A stretch of 64,000 nucleotides of DNA from JBEOJY01 sp040275305. GTDB taxonomy: Bacteria; Pseudomonadota; Alphaproteobacteria; UBA9219. Under the pieces are notes generated by a model. That model saw only the letters and a list, made by a program, of their open reading frames with translations. It was not told the DNA's origin and searched no databases. The DNA lies in contig JBEOJY010000010.1 of assembly GCA_040275305.1 (NCBI GenBank), positions 1 through 64,000 of the forward strand, written 5' to 3'. This document shows, in pieces, positions 1 to 9,165 of the stretch (positions are counted from its first letter, which is position 1; each line of letters begins with the position of its first letter). Made by a program: the position numbers and the translations under genes.

Positions 1-62
1 GAGACCCCACCTTAAGTCCGTCCGTTTCCTGTCCAGCCAATGCCATCCACTTCAGATGAGCC

Positions 63-839
63 TCAAGCAAACACCACTTGCGCTCCATCGCGATCCGGCA
101 ATATCGCAAGTCGATATCCAACCGCAGGTTCCGTGACGAGATAAACCGGAAAAGATGGCTCATTCTCAATCTTCCGGCGCACGCCAACCACCAGCTTCTG
201 CAATTCCCAATCCAACTTTGCGTCTCCCTCTTTCCCCCAAAGTGCGCATTCCAAATGCGCATAGGTCAACACGCGCCCCCCATGCACAGCAAGTATTTTA
301 ATCAAGTCATATTCTTCCGCTTCAAGATCAAGGGGATGATCGTCACGGAAGACCTCTGGCTTCGCAAGACAGATCCTCAACCGCCCAGTGCGCACTTCTT
401 CGGTCGCAACTTGCTCAAGCTTTAGCCTCTCATGATCAAGCAACGCGCGCACACGCGTGACCAGTTCGTGAATGGCAAACGGCTTCGTCATATAATCGTC
501 CGCTCCGCGCTCAAGCGCGGCGATCTTCTCGGCATCTTCCGTGCGCCCTGAAAGAACCAGAATAGGAGTTTCAAGCTTCGACCTCACCTCGCGAATGACC
601 TCTCGACCATCAAGGTCTGGCAACCCTAGATCAAGAATGATGAAATCAGGACAATCCGACTGAACCTTATTTAGCGCATCAGCAGCTGTTGCGGCTTCGT
701 GAACCTCAAACCCCTCGGCCTGAAGCGATAAACGCAAGAACTGCCGCACATGAGGCTCGTCATCGACAACCAGAATTTTGTGGGATCGAGTATCGGAAAA
801 AACAGGTTGCTGAGTTAAATTATCCGAAGCATCTGCCAT
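63..839 (-). CDS. KdpE-like OmpR-family response regulator
   Basis: A two-component response regulator of 258 aa that would bind DNA when phosphorylated. The receiver domain covers about residues 20-135, with the acidic pair D26/D27, phospho-acceptor D70 in ILDLGLPDLDG, and the conserved lysine in GADDYMTKPF. The winged-helix output domain is about residues 145-245 and ends in TEPAVGYRL, a KdpE-like signature (E. coli KdpE has TETGIGYR). The N-terminal 20 residues are an extra disordered tail. No sensor kinase or kdpFABC gene is visible, but the window ends just downstream, so the partner may lie outside. The gene follows the prephenate dehydrogenase gene on the same strand with a 63-bp gap. 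The family is sure; the potassium role is inferred only from similarity to KdpE. Confidence 0.85.
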   Translation of the reverse strand: MADASDNLTQQPVFSDTRSHKILVVDDEPHVRQFLRLSLQAEGFEVHEAATAADALNKVQSDCPDFIILDLGLPDLDGREVIREVRSKLETPILVLSGRTEDAEKIAALERGADDYMTKPFAIHELVTRVRALLDHERLKLEQVATEEVRTGRLRICLAKPEVFRDDHPLDLEAEEYDLIKILAVHGGRVLTYAHLECALWGKEGDAKLDWELQKLVVGVRRKIENEPSFPVYLVTEPAVGYRLAILPDRDGAQVVFA

Positions 840-902
840 GGGGGCGCTCCTGACGGCCTGTCTTGACTAGAAAGCAAGGTTCCAATAGCAATAAAAACAG
901 GC

Positions 903-1655
903 TTAATCCTTGGACAATCTAGCTTCCAAACTGCGCGCTGCCTCAAAAAATTCATTCTTGGCCTCAGCGACATAAGGGTTTTCCCGTTCTATGGCCTTGA
1001 AAAGCTCCTCAGAATCGTAGCGTACCATATCCACCATGCTTTGAAGATAGGCATAGGTTTTAGTCTTCAAAGAAAAATCCGGAAGATTAAGCGACACAAC
1101 GATCTTCGCCAACAAATGCGTCAAGCCCTGCACATAGGCCATTTGCCGATCATGTTCCTCCGCCGTGGTAGTGACAACATTAAGCCCAAGTTTCTCCGCG
1201 CAAAACTTCGCGACGGCCTCGCCCCTGTCGCCCCGCGCATTGCAAACGGCAATAGTCAGCCCGGCAATGCCATTTTTTCCGCTCTGAGGCCCAAACAAAG
1301 GATGAGTCCCAACAATATCGACATACGTAGGCAGCGCCAATTCCATCATCCGCTTCGGTTTTACCTTGACGGAAACGACATCGATCACCACGGCTCCAGA
1401 CAAAAGATGGGGTGCGACATCGCGCAGCGCGGCATCCAGCTTCTGAATAGGCATGGCAAGAACAACGACATCGCAAGAAGCCGCTTCTGCAAGCGTGCCT
1501 GCGCGCGCCCCCATTTCCTCAGCTAACAACCTAAGATCCTGAATGGGATCAAAAAAAACGACATTAAAATGCTTTGCAAGATAAGGAGCTGCAAGCTTTC
1601 CAAATGCGCCGACCCCAAGCAATCCCAGACTTTCGCATCCCTGACTCACGGCCAT
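903..1655 (-). CDS. Prephenate/arogenate dehydrogenase family protein
   Basis: A 250-aa NAD(P)-dependent dehydrogenase of the TyrA family, which oxidatively decarboxylates prephenate (or arogenate) in tyrosine synthesis. The N-terminus has the dinucleotide-binding turn GLLGVGAFGKLA at residues 11-22. This is followed by VVVLAMPIQ and then GTHPLFGPQSG near residue 118, the typical substrate-site segment of the family. It is shorter than fused chorismate mutase-TyrA enzymes and carries no ACT domain, so it looks like the monofunctional catalytic core. The ATG at 1655 is preceded by AGGGG. It sits upstream of the response regulator on the same strand, without any obvious functional link. Prephenate versus arogenate specificity cannot be read from the sequence. 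Confidence 0.82.
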   Translation of the reverse strand: MAVSQGCESLGLLGVGAFGKLAAPYLAKHFNVVFFDPIQDLRLLAEEMGARAGTLAEAASCDVVVLAMPIQKLDAALRDVAPHLLSGAVVIDVVSVKVKPKRMMELALPTYVDIVGTHPLFGPQSGKNGIAGLTIAVCNARGDRGEAVAKFCAEKLGLNVVTTTAEEHDRQMAYVQGLTHLLAKIVVSLNLPDFSLKTKTYAYLQSMVDMVRYDSEELFKAIERENPYVAEAKNEFFEAARSLEARLSKD

Positions 1656-1742
1656 AATCCCCTAAAATGCCAACGCAATCGAACTAGCCAGACCTGAAGA
1701 CTATACTCTGTACGATTGAAAACAGAAAAAGCAAAAAGAGCT

Positions 1743-1797
1743 GTCATTCCGCACGTAGCTTCCGACCGAAGGTCGGAAAGCGGAGATGCGGAATGAC
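1743..1797. repeat. Dispersed nested palindrome, family A
   Basis: A 55-bp imperfect palindrome between two genes. The outer arms are GTCATTCCGCA and TGCGGAATGAC, and the inner hairpin has TTCCGACC and GGTCGGAA arms. A second copy with the same layout lies at 14556-14607. It is not coding. The rest of the 1656-1954 gap shows nothing else that I can support. Confidence 0.8.
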
Positions 1798-1954
1798 GGT
1801 CCTTTTTTCGGGTTTTCGAGGAAACGGAGTATATCTTGCCATGTTCTCCCCAAACCCAGAAAAATTAGGAGACATCATCGCAAGAAACCAAAGGCAACGG
1901 GAGATCCTGCTTGTTTTCGTGATCCCATGAAAAACCAAGCGCTACGAAACAGCC

Positions 1955-2677
1955 TCAGCGCCCATTCGCCCTCAGAACTTGCCCCAAAACTTTCTGCAGC
2001 TGCCCATCGCACACATTTCCGATGCGCGCATATTCTTCCGGCGAGTCGATTGCTTCTTGACGCGCCGCATTATCCCGATCCATTTCCTGCATGGTTTTTT
2101 CGACAATGTCCCGCAGCTTGTCCCGAAGAACCTCAACGGCATAATCAGGATTCTCCTGACGGATAACGCCATTGAATTTCAGATGCTCGCGCAACCGATC
2201 TGACACTATCGGCACATACGCGTCTAGCACGGCGCGATTGGCCTCGATATGCTTCATTTCATGACGAAACACTTCATCGAAACCGCATGTGTTGCGTGGA
2301 ATTTCCCGCGCGACATAGACAACAACATCCTTATATCCGAGCCGCGCGTCAAGTTTATTGATCGCCGCGCAGGCAAGGCCGCCTTCCGTCTGCACAAGCG
2401 TAACGGGAAGACGAATCTCGATAACCGGCTTATAGGTTGCCAGCCCCAGCGTCCACCCTTCGCGGATAGAATGTTGTCCACTTCTGGAAAGATTCTGAAG
2501 CTCGAACAACGGCGAAGAATCCACGATATAAGGATCGGGAAACAATGCCTCAATATTGACATCGACATCCGGAAAAGAATCGCACGCCACCTGAACATCC
2601 TGCGCGAACGCAGAAGATGCCGCAAACAATAAGACCCCGGCCATCGCCAAAGATAACAATCTTGTGATTTGTGCCAT
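1955..2677 (-). CDS. Secreted protein with HExxH metal-binding motif
   Basis: A 240-aa protein with a clear Sec signal peptide (residues 1-25, basic start, LLFAASSAFAQ with cleavage after AFA), so it should act in the periplasm or outside. Residues 139-143 read HEMKH, a gluzincin-type HExxH zinc-binding site, followed by a helical, charged C-terminal half (residues 160-225). Four cysteines (C32, C103, C131 and one near the end) could form disulfides. I do not recognise the family with certainty; it resembles uncharacterised proteobacterial secreted putative Zn-dependent peptidases. A third zinc ligand (Glu or His) is not evident; E146 is close to the motif. It stands alone, with no operon partner. 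Peptidase activity is an inference from the motif. Confidence 0.65.
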   Translation of the reverse strand: MAQITRLLSLAMAGVLLFAASSAFAQDVQVACDSFPDVDVNIEALFPDPYIVDSSPLFELQNLSRSGQHSIREGWTLGLATYKPVIEIRLPVTLVQTEGGLACAAINKLDARLGYKDVVVYVAREIPRNTCGFDEVFRHEMKHIEANRAVLDAYVPIVSDRLREHLKFNGVIRQENPDYAVEVLRDKLRDIVEKTMQEMDRDNAARQEAIDSPEEYARIGNVCDGQLQKVLGQVLRANGR

Positions 2678-2797
2678 CGCGTCTGCGGCCCCCGATCATC
2701 GACAAGCTTTGTCGCCCACGCAATCAAAGCGCAGCGCACCCTATCATGTCTACGGAAATGGCGCGAAAGGTATCTTGCTTCGGCAACAAAAATGCGG

Positions 2798-3031
2798 CTA
2801 CGCTTCCCCCATCATTTCTCTTACCTTGCGGCGACGGCCTCGACGAGGAATATCAAGATAAGCCGGAGGCGTTTCAACAAACCCGCCGACATCCTGCGCG
2901 CAACGCAGTTCCGTTAACGCCCGCTCCAGCACGAGTTTCTCGCGCAAATCATTCTGGTCAGAAATAGTCATCATCGAAAGACGATTGGCGATCAAATCGC
3001 TCAAAGTCTCGATGGAAATCTTCGACAACAT
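2798..3031 (-). CDS. Small hypothetical protein
   Basis: A 77-aa protein beginning MLSKISIETLSD and ending with a basic patch (IPRRGRRRKVR). The ATG at 3031 has GGGG 7 bases upstream. The longer frame starting with TTG at 3079 has no ribosome-binding site, so I prefer the shorter start. The middle (residues 20-50) looks like an amphipathic helix with LREKLVLERALTEL. No domain is recognised. It lies between the secreted HExxH gene and the RND operon, transcribed in the same direction as both. Confidence 0.5.
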   Translation of the reverse strand: MLSKISIETLSDLIANRLSMMTISDQNDLREKLVLERALTELRCAQDVGGFVETPPAYLDIPRRGRRRKVREMMGEA

Positions 3032-3155
3032 GATAAATCCCCATAAAATATGTTTCGTCTTCAAACCAAACTTAAGCAATCTTTTCCGCTTATGTAACGA
3101 TTATTTGCCTAAAAACTGAATAATTAGTAACGTATTGAAAATAATAATTTTTTTA

Positions 3156-6100
3156 TCATGCCTTGATCGGTTTAGCCCCGTCATCATGCTGGTGATCAGC
3201 TGCCAACGCCATATAGAAAGCCGGCACAACAAACAAAGTGAACAACGTCCCGACCGACAAACCCGTCGATATCACCAGTCCCATGTTAAACCGCGACAAA
3301 GCCCCCGCGCCTGCCGCCGTCACAAGCGGAATAACGCCCAGAACCATTGCCGCTGTCGTCATCAGAATCGGACGCAACCGAATAGAAGAAGCTTCAATAA
3401 TAGCCTCGCGCTTGCTGCGCCCCTCAAGCTGAAGTTTGTTGGCAAACTCAGTAATTAAAATGCCATGTTTGCTGATAAGCCCCATGAGCGTCACCAGCCC
3501 AACCTGAGAGTAAATATTAACCGTCGCGCCATTGATGCCCAAACTCACGAAAATCAAGGCTCCTGCAATCGACATTGGCACCGAAATCAGAATGATAAGC
3601 GGATCGCGGAAACTCTCGAACTGCGCCGCCAGAGTCAGGAAAATAATGATCAAAGCAAAAACAAATGTCACAATAAACCCGGTCGACTCCTGCATATATT
3701 GGCGCGAAGGACCAGCATAATCGACTGAATAGCCCTCCGGCAAATTCTGAGACAAGCTTATAAGAGACGACAACGCGTCGCCCGCAGAAACGCCCGGAAA
3801 CGGCACGCCAGAAACCGTAGCGGAATTAAGTTGCTGAAAGTGATTGAGCGACTGCGGAACCGTCGAAGTCTTGATGCTAGCCACAGTCGAAAGCGAGATT
3901 GGCTTACCGCTCGAGGTTCGAACATAATAGTTATCAAGCTGATCGACATTAAGCCGGGCATTCTGCTCGACCTGCGGAATCACCTTGTAGGAACGCCCGC
4001 TAAGCGAAAAGTAATTGACGTAGCCGCCTCCCAGCATCGCCGACATCGCGCCACCGATATCGTCCATCGTAAGGCCAAACTGCGCAGCCTTCTCACGATT
4101 GATCTCAAGCGTCGCCTGAGGCCGATCAATCTTAAGATCGTTATCCATATAGATAAACAGCCCGCTCTTCTGTGCAGCCTGCATGAAAGCCTGCGAAACT
4201 TCGTACAGCTGCTCAAACGGCTGCGTCGTCGTAATCACGAACTGCACAGGAAGACCGCTCGCGCCGGGAAGCGACGGCGGTTGGAACACGGCGGCGCGCA
4301 GACCCGCAATGGCGTTCAAATCGTTCTGCAACAAAGGCTGAATATCGTTGGCAGTGCGTTCGCGCTCATTCCAAGGCTTCATTCGCATGCCAGCGATATA
4401 ATGGCCAGCCGCGTCAATCTGAAACACATGGCCGCTTTCTGGATAGGCAGCGTTAATCTCGAAAACTTTTTGATTGTAAAGTTGCCGCTGCTGCAAAGTC
4501 GAATTCGGCGCGGAACTCAAGAACGACAAAATAATGCCCTGATCCTCCTGCGGCGCAAGCTCAGCTTTGGCAGTCATATAAAGAGGCCCGATGCTCGCAA
4601 GAATGATGACTGAAAACAGCATCGTGACAGGCACATAGCTCAAGCTTCCGCGAAGACTCTTCTCATACCACTTGCGAATGACCTCAAACCGCCGATCAAT
4701 CAATGAAACCAGCTTCCCTTCCCAGCTCTTGCTGGTCTCCTCATGCGTTCTAAAAAACGTCGCGCACATCATGGGCGATAAAGTCAACGCCACAATGGCC
4801 GAGGCTACCACCGCCGCAACCAATGTAAACGCGAACTCTGTAAATAAAGCGCCGGTCAAGCCGCTCTGGAATCCGATAGGCACATATACGGCGATCAGAA
4901 CGATCGTCATCGCGATAATCGGCCCCGCCAGCTCATGGGCGCCACGCATCGCCGCCTCGCGCGGAGATAGCCCTTCCTCGATATGGCGATTCACGTTCTC
5001 AACCACAATGATGGCGTCGTCAACCACCAGCCCAATAGCCAAAACCAGCGCCAGTAATGTCAGTAGATTGATCGAAAAATTCATCGCCAGCATAAACGCG
5101 AACGCGCCGATCAGCGATAACGGAATCGCGATGACCGGAATAAGAACCGAACGCGGCGAACCCAAAAACGCGAACACCACAAGCGTAACAATTAACCCCG
5201 CCTCGATCAGAGTACGTTCGACCTCAGAAATCGCGCTTTCAACGAAATCGGTAGAATCGTAAATAATTGAGCCATGCATCCCCTGAGGAAGTTGCGCGAC
5301 AATATCCGGCATCGCCGCCCGAATGCGCCGCGTTACATCGAGAAGATTGGCTGCAGGCGCGACCTGAATGCCTACATACACGGCCTGCTTGCCGTCAAAT
5401 CCGACCTGTGTCTCGTAATCTTCAGCGCCAAGCGTGACATTCGCGACATCCTTAAGCCTGACAATCGCGCCATCCTTCTCCTTAACAATCAACTCGCGAA
5501 ATTCCTCTAGCGAGCGCAAATCCGTGGACGCCGTCAGATTGATCTGAACCATCTGGCCTTTGGTGTTGCCAAGACCAGAAATATAATTGTTATGCGCAAT
5601 GGCGGTGTTGATATCCGCCGCCGTCAGTCCATAAGCCGCTAGCTTAGACGGGTTAAGCCACGCGCGCAGCGCGAAATTCTGTGCGCCTAGAATTTCAGCC
5701 GTCTGCACGCCCTCGACCGACTGCAAACGTGGCTGCACGACGCGCACAAGATAATCTGTGATGCTGTTCTGCGGCAAAACATCGCTATTGAAACCAATAT
5801 ACATGGCGTCAATTGTCTGTCCCACGCGAATATTGAGCGTGGGCCTCTGCGCCGCAGCCGGAAGCTGATTAAGAACCGAAGAAATTTTGGTGTTGATCTC
5901 TGTAAGAGCTTTGTTGGCATCGTAATTTAGCCGCAAATTGACCGAGATAGTGCTGACGCTATCCGAACTGCTTGACGTCATGTAATCAATGCCGTTCGCC
6001 TGCGCGATCGCGTTCTCCAAAGGAGTCGTGATGAATCCCGCCACCACATCTGCGGACGCGCCGTAATAAACCGTGCTCACCGTAACGATGGCGTTTTCCG

Positions 6101-6218
6101 TGCGCGGAAACTGAAGGATTGGCAGCGAAAAAAACGCGCGCAGCCCGATCACCAGCATCATCAGGCTGACCACGCTCGCAAGCACAGGGCGGCGTATAAA
6201 AAGGTCGGTTACATTCAT
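3156..6218 (-). CDS. RND multidrug efflux transporter (HAE1/AcrB type)
   Basis: A 1020-aa inner-membrane proton/drug antiporter, the pump subunit of a tripartite efflux system. The first helix (residues 10-30), the porter segment with TPLENAIAQANGIDYM, and the TM4 proton-relay pair D400/D401 in GLVVDDAIIVVEN are all present, as are the duplicated C-terminal half and GLISKHGILITEFAN near residue 930. Its length fits the family. It ends an operon that runs outer-membrane factor, adaptor, pump, with 63 bp between the adaptor and this gene. This gene order differs from acrAB. The sequence is closer to the MexF/VexF-like and MdtB/C-like branch than to E. coli AcrB, by eye only. The substrate is unknown. 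Confidence 0.95.
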   Translation of the reverse strand: MNVTDLFIRRPVLASVVSLMMLVIGLRAFFSLPILQFPRTENAIVTVSTVYYGASADVVAGFITTPLENAIAQANGIDYMTSSSSDSVSTISVNLRLNYDANKALTEINTKISSVLNQLPAAAQRPTLNIRVGQTIDAMYIGFNSDVLPQNSITDYLVRVVQPRLQSVEGVQTAEILGAQNFALRAWLNPSKLAAYGLTAADINTAIAHNNYISGLGNTKGQMVQINLTASTDLRSLEEFRELIVKEKDGAIVRLKDVANVTLGAEDYETQVGFDGKQAVYVGIQVAPAANLLDVTRRIRAAMPDIVAQLPQGMHGSIIYDSTDFVESAISEVERTLIEAGLIVTLVVFAFLGSPRSVLIPVIAIPLSLIGAFAFMLAMNFSINLLTLLALVLAIGLVVDDAIIVVENVNRHIEEGLSPREAAMRGAHELAGPIIAMTIVLIAVYVPIGFQSGLTGALFTEFAFTLVAAVVASAIVALTLSPMMCATFFRTHEETSKSWEGKLVSLIDRRFEVIRKWYEKSLRGSLSYVPVTMLFSVIILASIGPLYMTAKAELAPQEDQGIILSFLSSAPNSTLQQRQLYNQKVFEINAAYPESGHVFQIDAAGHYIAGMRMKPWNERERTANDIQPLLQNDLNAIAGLRAAVFQPPSLPGASGLPVQFVITTTQPFEQLYEVSQAFMQAAQKSGLFIYMDNDLKIDRPQATLEINREKAAQFGLTMDDIGGAMSAMLGGGYVNYFSLSGRSYKVIPQVEQNARLNVDQLDNYYVRTSSGKPISLSTVASIKTSTVPQSLNHFQQLNSATVSGVPFPGVSAGDALSSLISLSQNLPEGYSVDYAGPSRQYMQESTGFIVTFVFALIIIFLTLAAQFESFRDPLIILISVPMSIAGALIFVSLGINGATVNIYSQVGLVTLMGLISKHGILITEFANKLQLEGRSKREAIIEASSIRLRPILMTTAAMVLGVIPLVTAAGAGALSRFNMGLVISTGLSVGTLFTLFVVPAFYMALAADHQHDDGAKPIKA

Positions 6219-6281
6219 GTCAGTTCTTTCTCGCTAACCTGCGACCAGCCATATTCAACCTTCCGAGCGAAGAGCAAGCCG

Positions 6282-7397
6282 TTACTTGTCCTTAACCTTC
6301 GGCTGGGCCTCGTTGCTGGGCTGGATCTCATTATTAACGACAACCGGCGCGCCATTGCGCAACTTGAGCTGGCCGCTGGTCACCACCTCGTCACCCTCTT
6401 TAAGCCCCTTCAAGATAGCGACTTGATCCCCGCGCACAGAGCCAAGCGTCACAAAAGTCTGTCTGGCCGTCAGAGTTTCGCCTTCACCACGTTCGATCAC
6501 ATAGACGGTATTGCCATAGGGATTGTAGGTCACTGCCGTCTGCGGAAGAGTCAGACGCCTTTCCGCCGTCCCGGTCTCAATAGTCACCGCCGCGAACATG
6601 CCCGGCAATAGCAACTGGGCAGCGTTCTTAAACACAGCGCGCGCCTGAATATTGCGCGTGGCTTCATCGACCTTGACATTGATCGCGGAAATCTCCCCCT
6701 CGAACACAACATCGGGATAGGCCTCCACCTTGGCTGCGACTTTCTGCCCCTTCGCGATTTGCGTCAAAGATCTCTCAGGCAAATTAAAATCGACATAGAT
6801 CGGATCAAGTTGCTGCAACGTCACCAAAGTCATTCCCGGCGTGACATACTGCCCGACATCGACGGCGCGAATGCCTAAATGCCCGGAAAACGGAGCGCGA
6901 ATAGTCTTCTTCTCCACCACCGCCTTTTGCGCCGCCAGAGCAGCGCGAGAGCCGTCAAGATTAGCCTGATCATTGTCGATCGTCGCCTGACTGACGGCCT
7001 GATTTCGCAGTTGTTTTTGGTCGCGTTGCAACGTGATAACGGCCAGCTTTTCCGCCGCCGTCAAAGCCTCTAGCCTTGCGATATCTTCCTCGGCGCGCAA
7101 CTGAATGAGCGCCGCGCCCTTTTCGACATCGCCGCCAGACTCGAACGAAACGGCTTTCACAATCCCCGCCACTTCCGACGACAGATCGGCGCCCTGAACG
7201 GCCCTCAAACTACCGACAGCCTCTATGTTCGGTTGCCAGCTTTCCATGCCGACTTTGACGCTCGACACGGTTTGCGCTGGCTCTGGCATCTTGGCCATAA
7301 ACTCTTTCGTCTTGACGGCGACGAAAAACTTAAAGCCGAACACGCCGCCCAAGACCAGCCCGACGACAAGAAACATAAGAATAAAGCGCTTAATCAT
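6282..7397 (-). CDS. RND efflux periplasmic adaptor (membrane fusion protein)
   Basis: A 371-aa adaptor that bridges the inner-membrane pump and the outer-membrane channel. One N-terminal helix (residues 5-28) anchors it. It is followed by a lipoyl/barrel-sandwich half (VGSLRAVQGADLSSEVAGIV), a short coiled-coil hairpin (residues 105-150, EALTAAEKLAVITLQRDQ) and the second lipoyl half (IRAPFSGHLGIRAVDVGQYV). The C-terminal membrane-proximal domain includes GLKEGDEVVTSGQLKLRNG. The start overlaps the stop of the channel gene by 4 bases (ATGA), which indicates translational coupling. Confidence 0.93.
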   Translation of the reverse strand: MIKRFILMFLVVGLVLGGVFGFKFFVAVKTKEFMAKMPEPAQTVSSVKVGMESWQPNIEAVGSLRAVQGADLSSEVAGIVKAVSFESGGDVEKGAALIQLRAEEDIARLEALTAAEKLAVITLQRDQKQLRNQAVSQATIDNDQANLDGSRAALAAQKAVVEKKTIRAPFSGHLGIRAVDVGQYVTPGMTLVTLQQLDPIYVDFNLPERSLTQIAKGQKVAAKVEAYPDVVFEGEISAINVKVDEATRNIQARAVFKNAAQLLLPGMFAAVTIETGTAERRLTLPQTAVTYNPYGNTVYVIERGEGETLTARQTFVTLGSVRGDQVAILKGLKEGDEVVTSGQLKLRNGAPVVVNNEIQPSNEAQPKVKDK

Positions 7398-8956
7398 TGT
7401 TTTCTCGCTCGCGTCTGAGAAGGTGATAAAGTCTTGGAATGGAAAGCTGGAACAGCTGGCTCAGGCGTCCCCAAAACGGGCTGCGCCGCTGACTGTGGCA
7501 AGGAACGGCCCTTATTCCACCAACCGCCGCCGAGCGCTTGAAACAGCGCAGCCGTATCGGCAAACCTCTGCGCCTGCGCCTGAACGAGCGCGACTTTCGA
7601 CTGCTGCTGCAATCTTTGAGCGTCCAACAACGCAAGATAGCTGACGGCCCCGGCCTTGAACTTCTCGCGCGTAAGATTGAGATTATCGGTGGCAACGCGC
7701 TCGGACGCTGAGCTAGCCTGCAACGCGACCGCATCGGATTGCAAGGCGCGCAATGTGTCCGCGACATTCTGGAACGCCGTCAGCACCGTCTTGCGATACA
7801 TCGCCGCCGCTGCGTCATATTCGGCTTCCGCTGCGCGTTGTCTATGTTCAAGTGAACCCGCGTCAAAAATTTTCTGCGCTAACCCGGCGCCGAGGCTCCA
7901 AAACCCTGTGCCAGCGCCAAACAGGTTCGCCAACGTGTTGGCGCTGGTTCCAACATCGGCGCTCAACGTGATCTGCGGCAAGCGGTTAGCCGTCGCGACG
8001 CCTATCGCAGCGCTCGCGGCATGCAAGCTCGCTTCTGCCGCGCGAATATCTGGACGTTGCTCAACCAGACTGGACGGTAAACTAACCGGAAGTTCCGTAG
8101 GCAACGTCAAACTCGCCAATTCGAACGAAGCTCCGGGCGCTTCATTGGGTAACCTCCCTGTCAGCGCCGACAGCGCATGCCTCACCTGCGCGAGTTGCCT
8201 GTCAAGCGCAGGTAAGGATGTGCGCGTCTGCGCCAACGTCGCTTCTTGCGCAAGCACCGCCGTGCGATCCACCGCGCCGAGATCGAATTGCTGCTTCGCG
8301 ACCTCAAGCTGCTTCTCTTCGTCCGCGATAATCGCGCGAATAGCCTCAATTTGGCCACGCAACGAAGCTTCGTGTATAGCGGCCGTCACAACATTAGCGC
8401 TGATGGCCAACCACGCAGCATCCATCTGGAACTTGCGCGCATCGCGCTGCGCGTCAAGCGCCTCGACCGTCCGTCGCGTGCCTCCGAACACATCCGGAAC
8501 AAACGACACGCCGACCGAAGCGTTATGCAAGGAATAAGTCGAGGAAGGCGCCATCCCGCCCGAAGCAGCCGCCGCAGTCTGCTGACGCGACGACGAATAG
8601 CTTGCCGAAAGCGAAGGATAAAAAGAGCCTCCGCCCGCAGCGCTGTTTTCCTGAGCGGCCCGCAGCGCAGCCTCCGCAGCTTGCAAGTCAGGATTATTTG
8701 CCAGCGCCAGTTCAAGAAGCTTATTCAAAGCTGGAGAACGGAAAAGCGTCCACCACTCGGCAGGAATATCCCGCCCGTGAACAAACGTCTGAGTTGCGCC
8801 GTTAGGCGATCCCAAAGCTCCAATCTGGTCCGGTAATTTTTCCGAATCGTATGAGGACGCCGAAGGCGCGGTTGGACGAACGAAATCCGGCCCAACAGCG
8901 CATCCGATAATCATAAAGGACAATGGAGCGGCCAGAAGAGAAAATCGCAAGCGCAC
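7394..8956 (-). CDS. Outer-membrane efflux channel lipoprotein (NodT/OprM family)
   Basis: An outer-membrane factor of about 520 aa that forms the exit duct of the pump. The N-terminus has a lipoprotein signal (SFMIIGC, then AVGPDF, as in OprM/NodT) and the two repeated OEP domains follow (first LARNNPDLQAAEAALRAA-like helix near residue 80; second VEQRPDIRAAEASLHAA near residue 300). A longer frame begins with ATG at 9007, but that codon lies upstream of the predicted transcription start and inside the operator palindrome. I therefore choose the GTG at 8956. It is the first gene of the efflux operon. Confidence 0.88.
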   Translation of the reverse strand: MRLRFSLLAAPLSFMIIGCAVGPDFVRPTAPSASSYDSEKLPDQIGALGSPNGATQTFVHGRDIPAEWWTLFRSPALNKLLELALANNPDLQAAEAALRAAQENSAAGGGSFYPSLSASYSSSRQQTAAAASGGMAPSSTYSLHNASVGVSFVPDVFGGTRRTVEALDAQRDARKFQMDAAWLAISANVVTAAIHEASLRGQIEAIRAIIADEEKQLEVAKQQFDLGAVDRTAVLAQEATLAQTRTSLPALDRQLAQVRHALSALTGRLPNEAPGASFELASLTLPTELPVSLPSSLVEQRPDIRAAEASLHAASAAIGVATANRLPQITLSADVGTSANTLANLFGAGTGFWSLGAGLAQKIFDAGSLEHRQRAAEAEYDAAAAMYRKTVLTAFQNVADTLRALQSDAVALQASSASERVATDNLNLTREKFKAGAVSYLALLDAQRLQQQSKVALVQAQAQRFADTAALFQALGGGWWNKGRSLPQSAAQPVLGTPEPAVPAFHSKTLSPSQTRARKQ

Positions 8957-8990
8957 GACGCAATACCCATTTACAGTTATTTGAAACGAG

Positions 8991-9020
8991 ATTATAAATA
9001 CATTCATGGGTGAATGTAAA
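8991..9020 (-). promoter_or_regulatory. Promoter of the RND efflux operon
   Basis: On the minus strand, TTTACA (9015-9020) and TATAAT (8991-8996) are separated by 18 bp, a near-consensus sigma-70 promoter. The predicted start is close to 8984, upstream of the GTG at 8956. The -35 box and spacer carry the palindromic operator. Confidence 0.75.
8999..9018. promoter_or_regulatory. TetR-type operator palindrome
   Basis: A perfect inverted repeat with 8-bp arms, TACATTCA and TGAATGTA, around TGGG. It resembles the AcrR operator of E. coli (TACAT...ATGTA arms). It fills the spacer and part of the -35 box of the RND promoter, so a bound repressor would block polymerase. The divergent TetR gene at 9166 is the natural candidate to bind it. 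Confidence 0.7.
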
Positions 9021-9090
9021 CAGGTTTCTCAATAAGGGCTTTTCAACGCGCGGAACGGAGGCGCTCAAACTTAAGCCTGAGCCACTGGAG

Positions 9091-9119
9091 TTACAAGAAA
9101 CGCCGGAAAGCCATAAAAT
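9091..9119 (+). promoter_or_regulatory. Probable promoter of the tetR-ABC exporter operon
   Basis: TTACAA (9091-9096) and TAAAAT (9114-9119) are 17 bp apart, giving a start near 9126 and a leader of about 40 bases to the tetR ATG. It does not overlap the palindrome at 8999-9018, so this side may not be repressed as tightly as the RND operon. Confidence 0.45.
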
Positions 9120-9165
9120 ATTGAAGAAGCCCAACCCGCTCATAACGATTAGGTATTGAAACGCT

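Noticed and set aside
8957..9007. Extra N-terminal codons of the outer-membrane channel from ATG 9007
   Set aside because: The ATG lies in the operator and upstream of the predicted transcription start; the lipoprotein signal fits the GTG at 8956.
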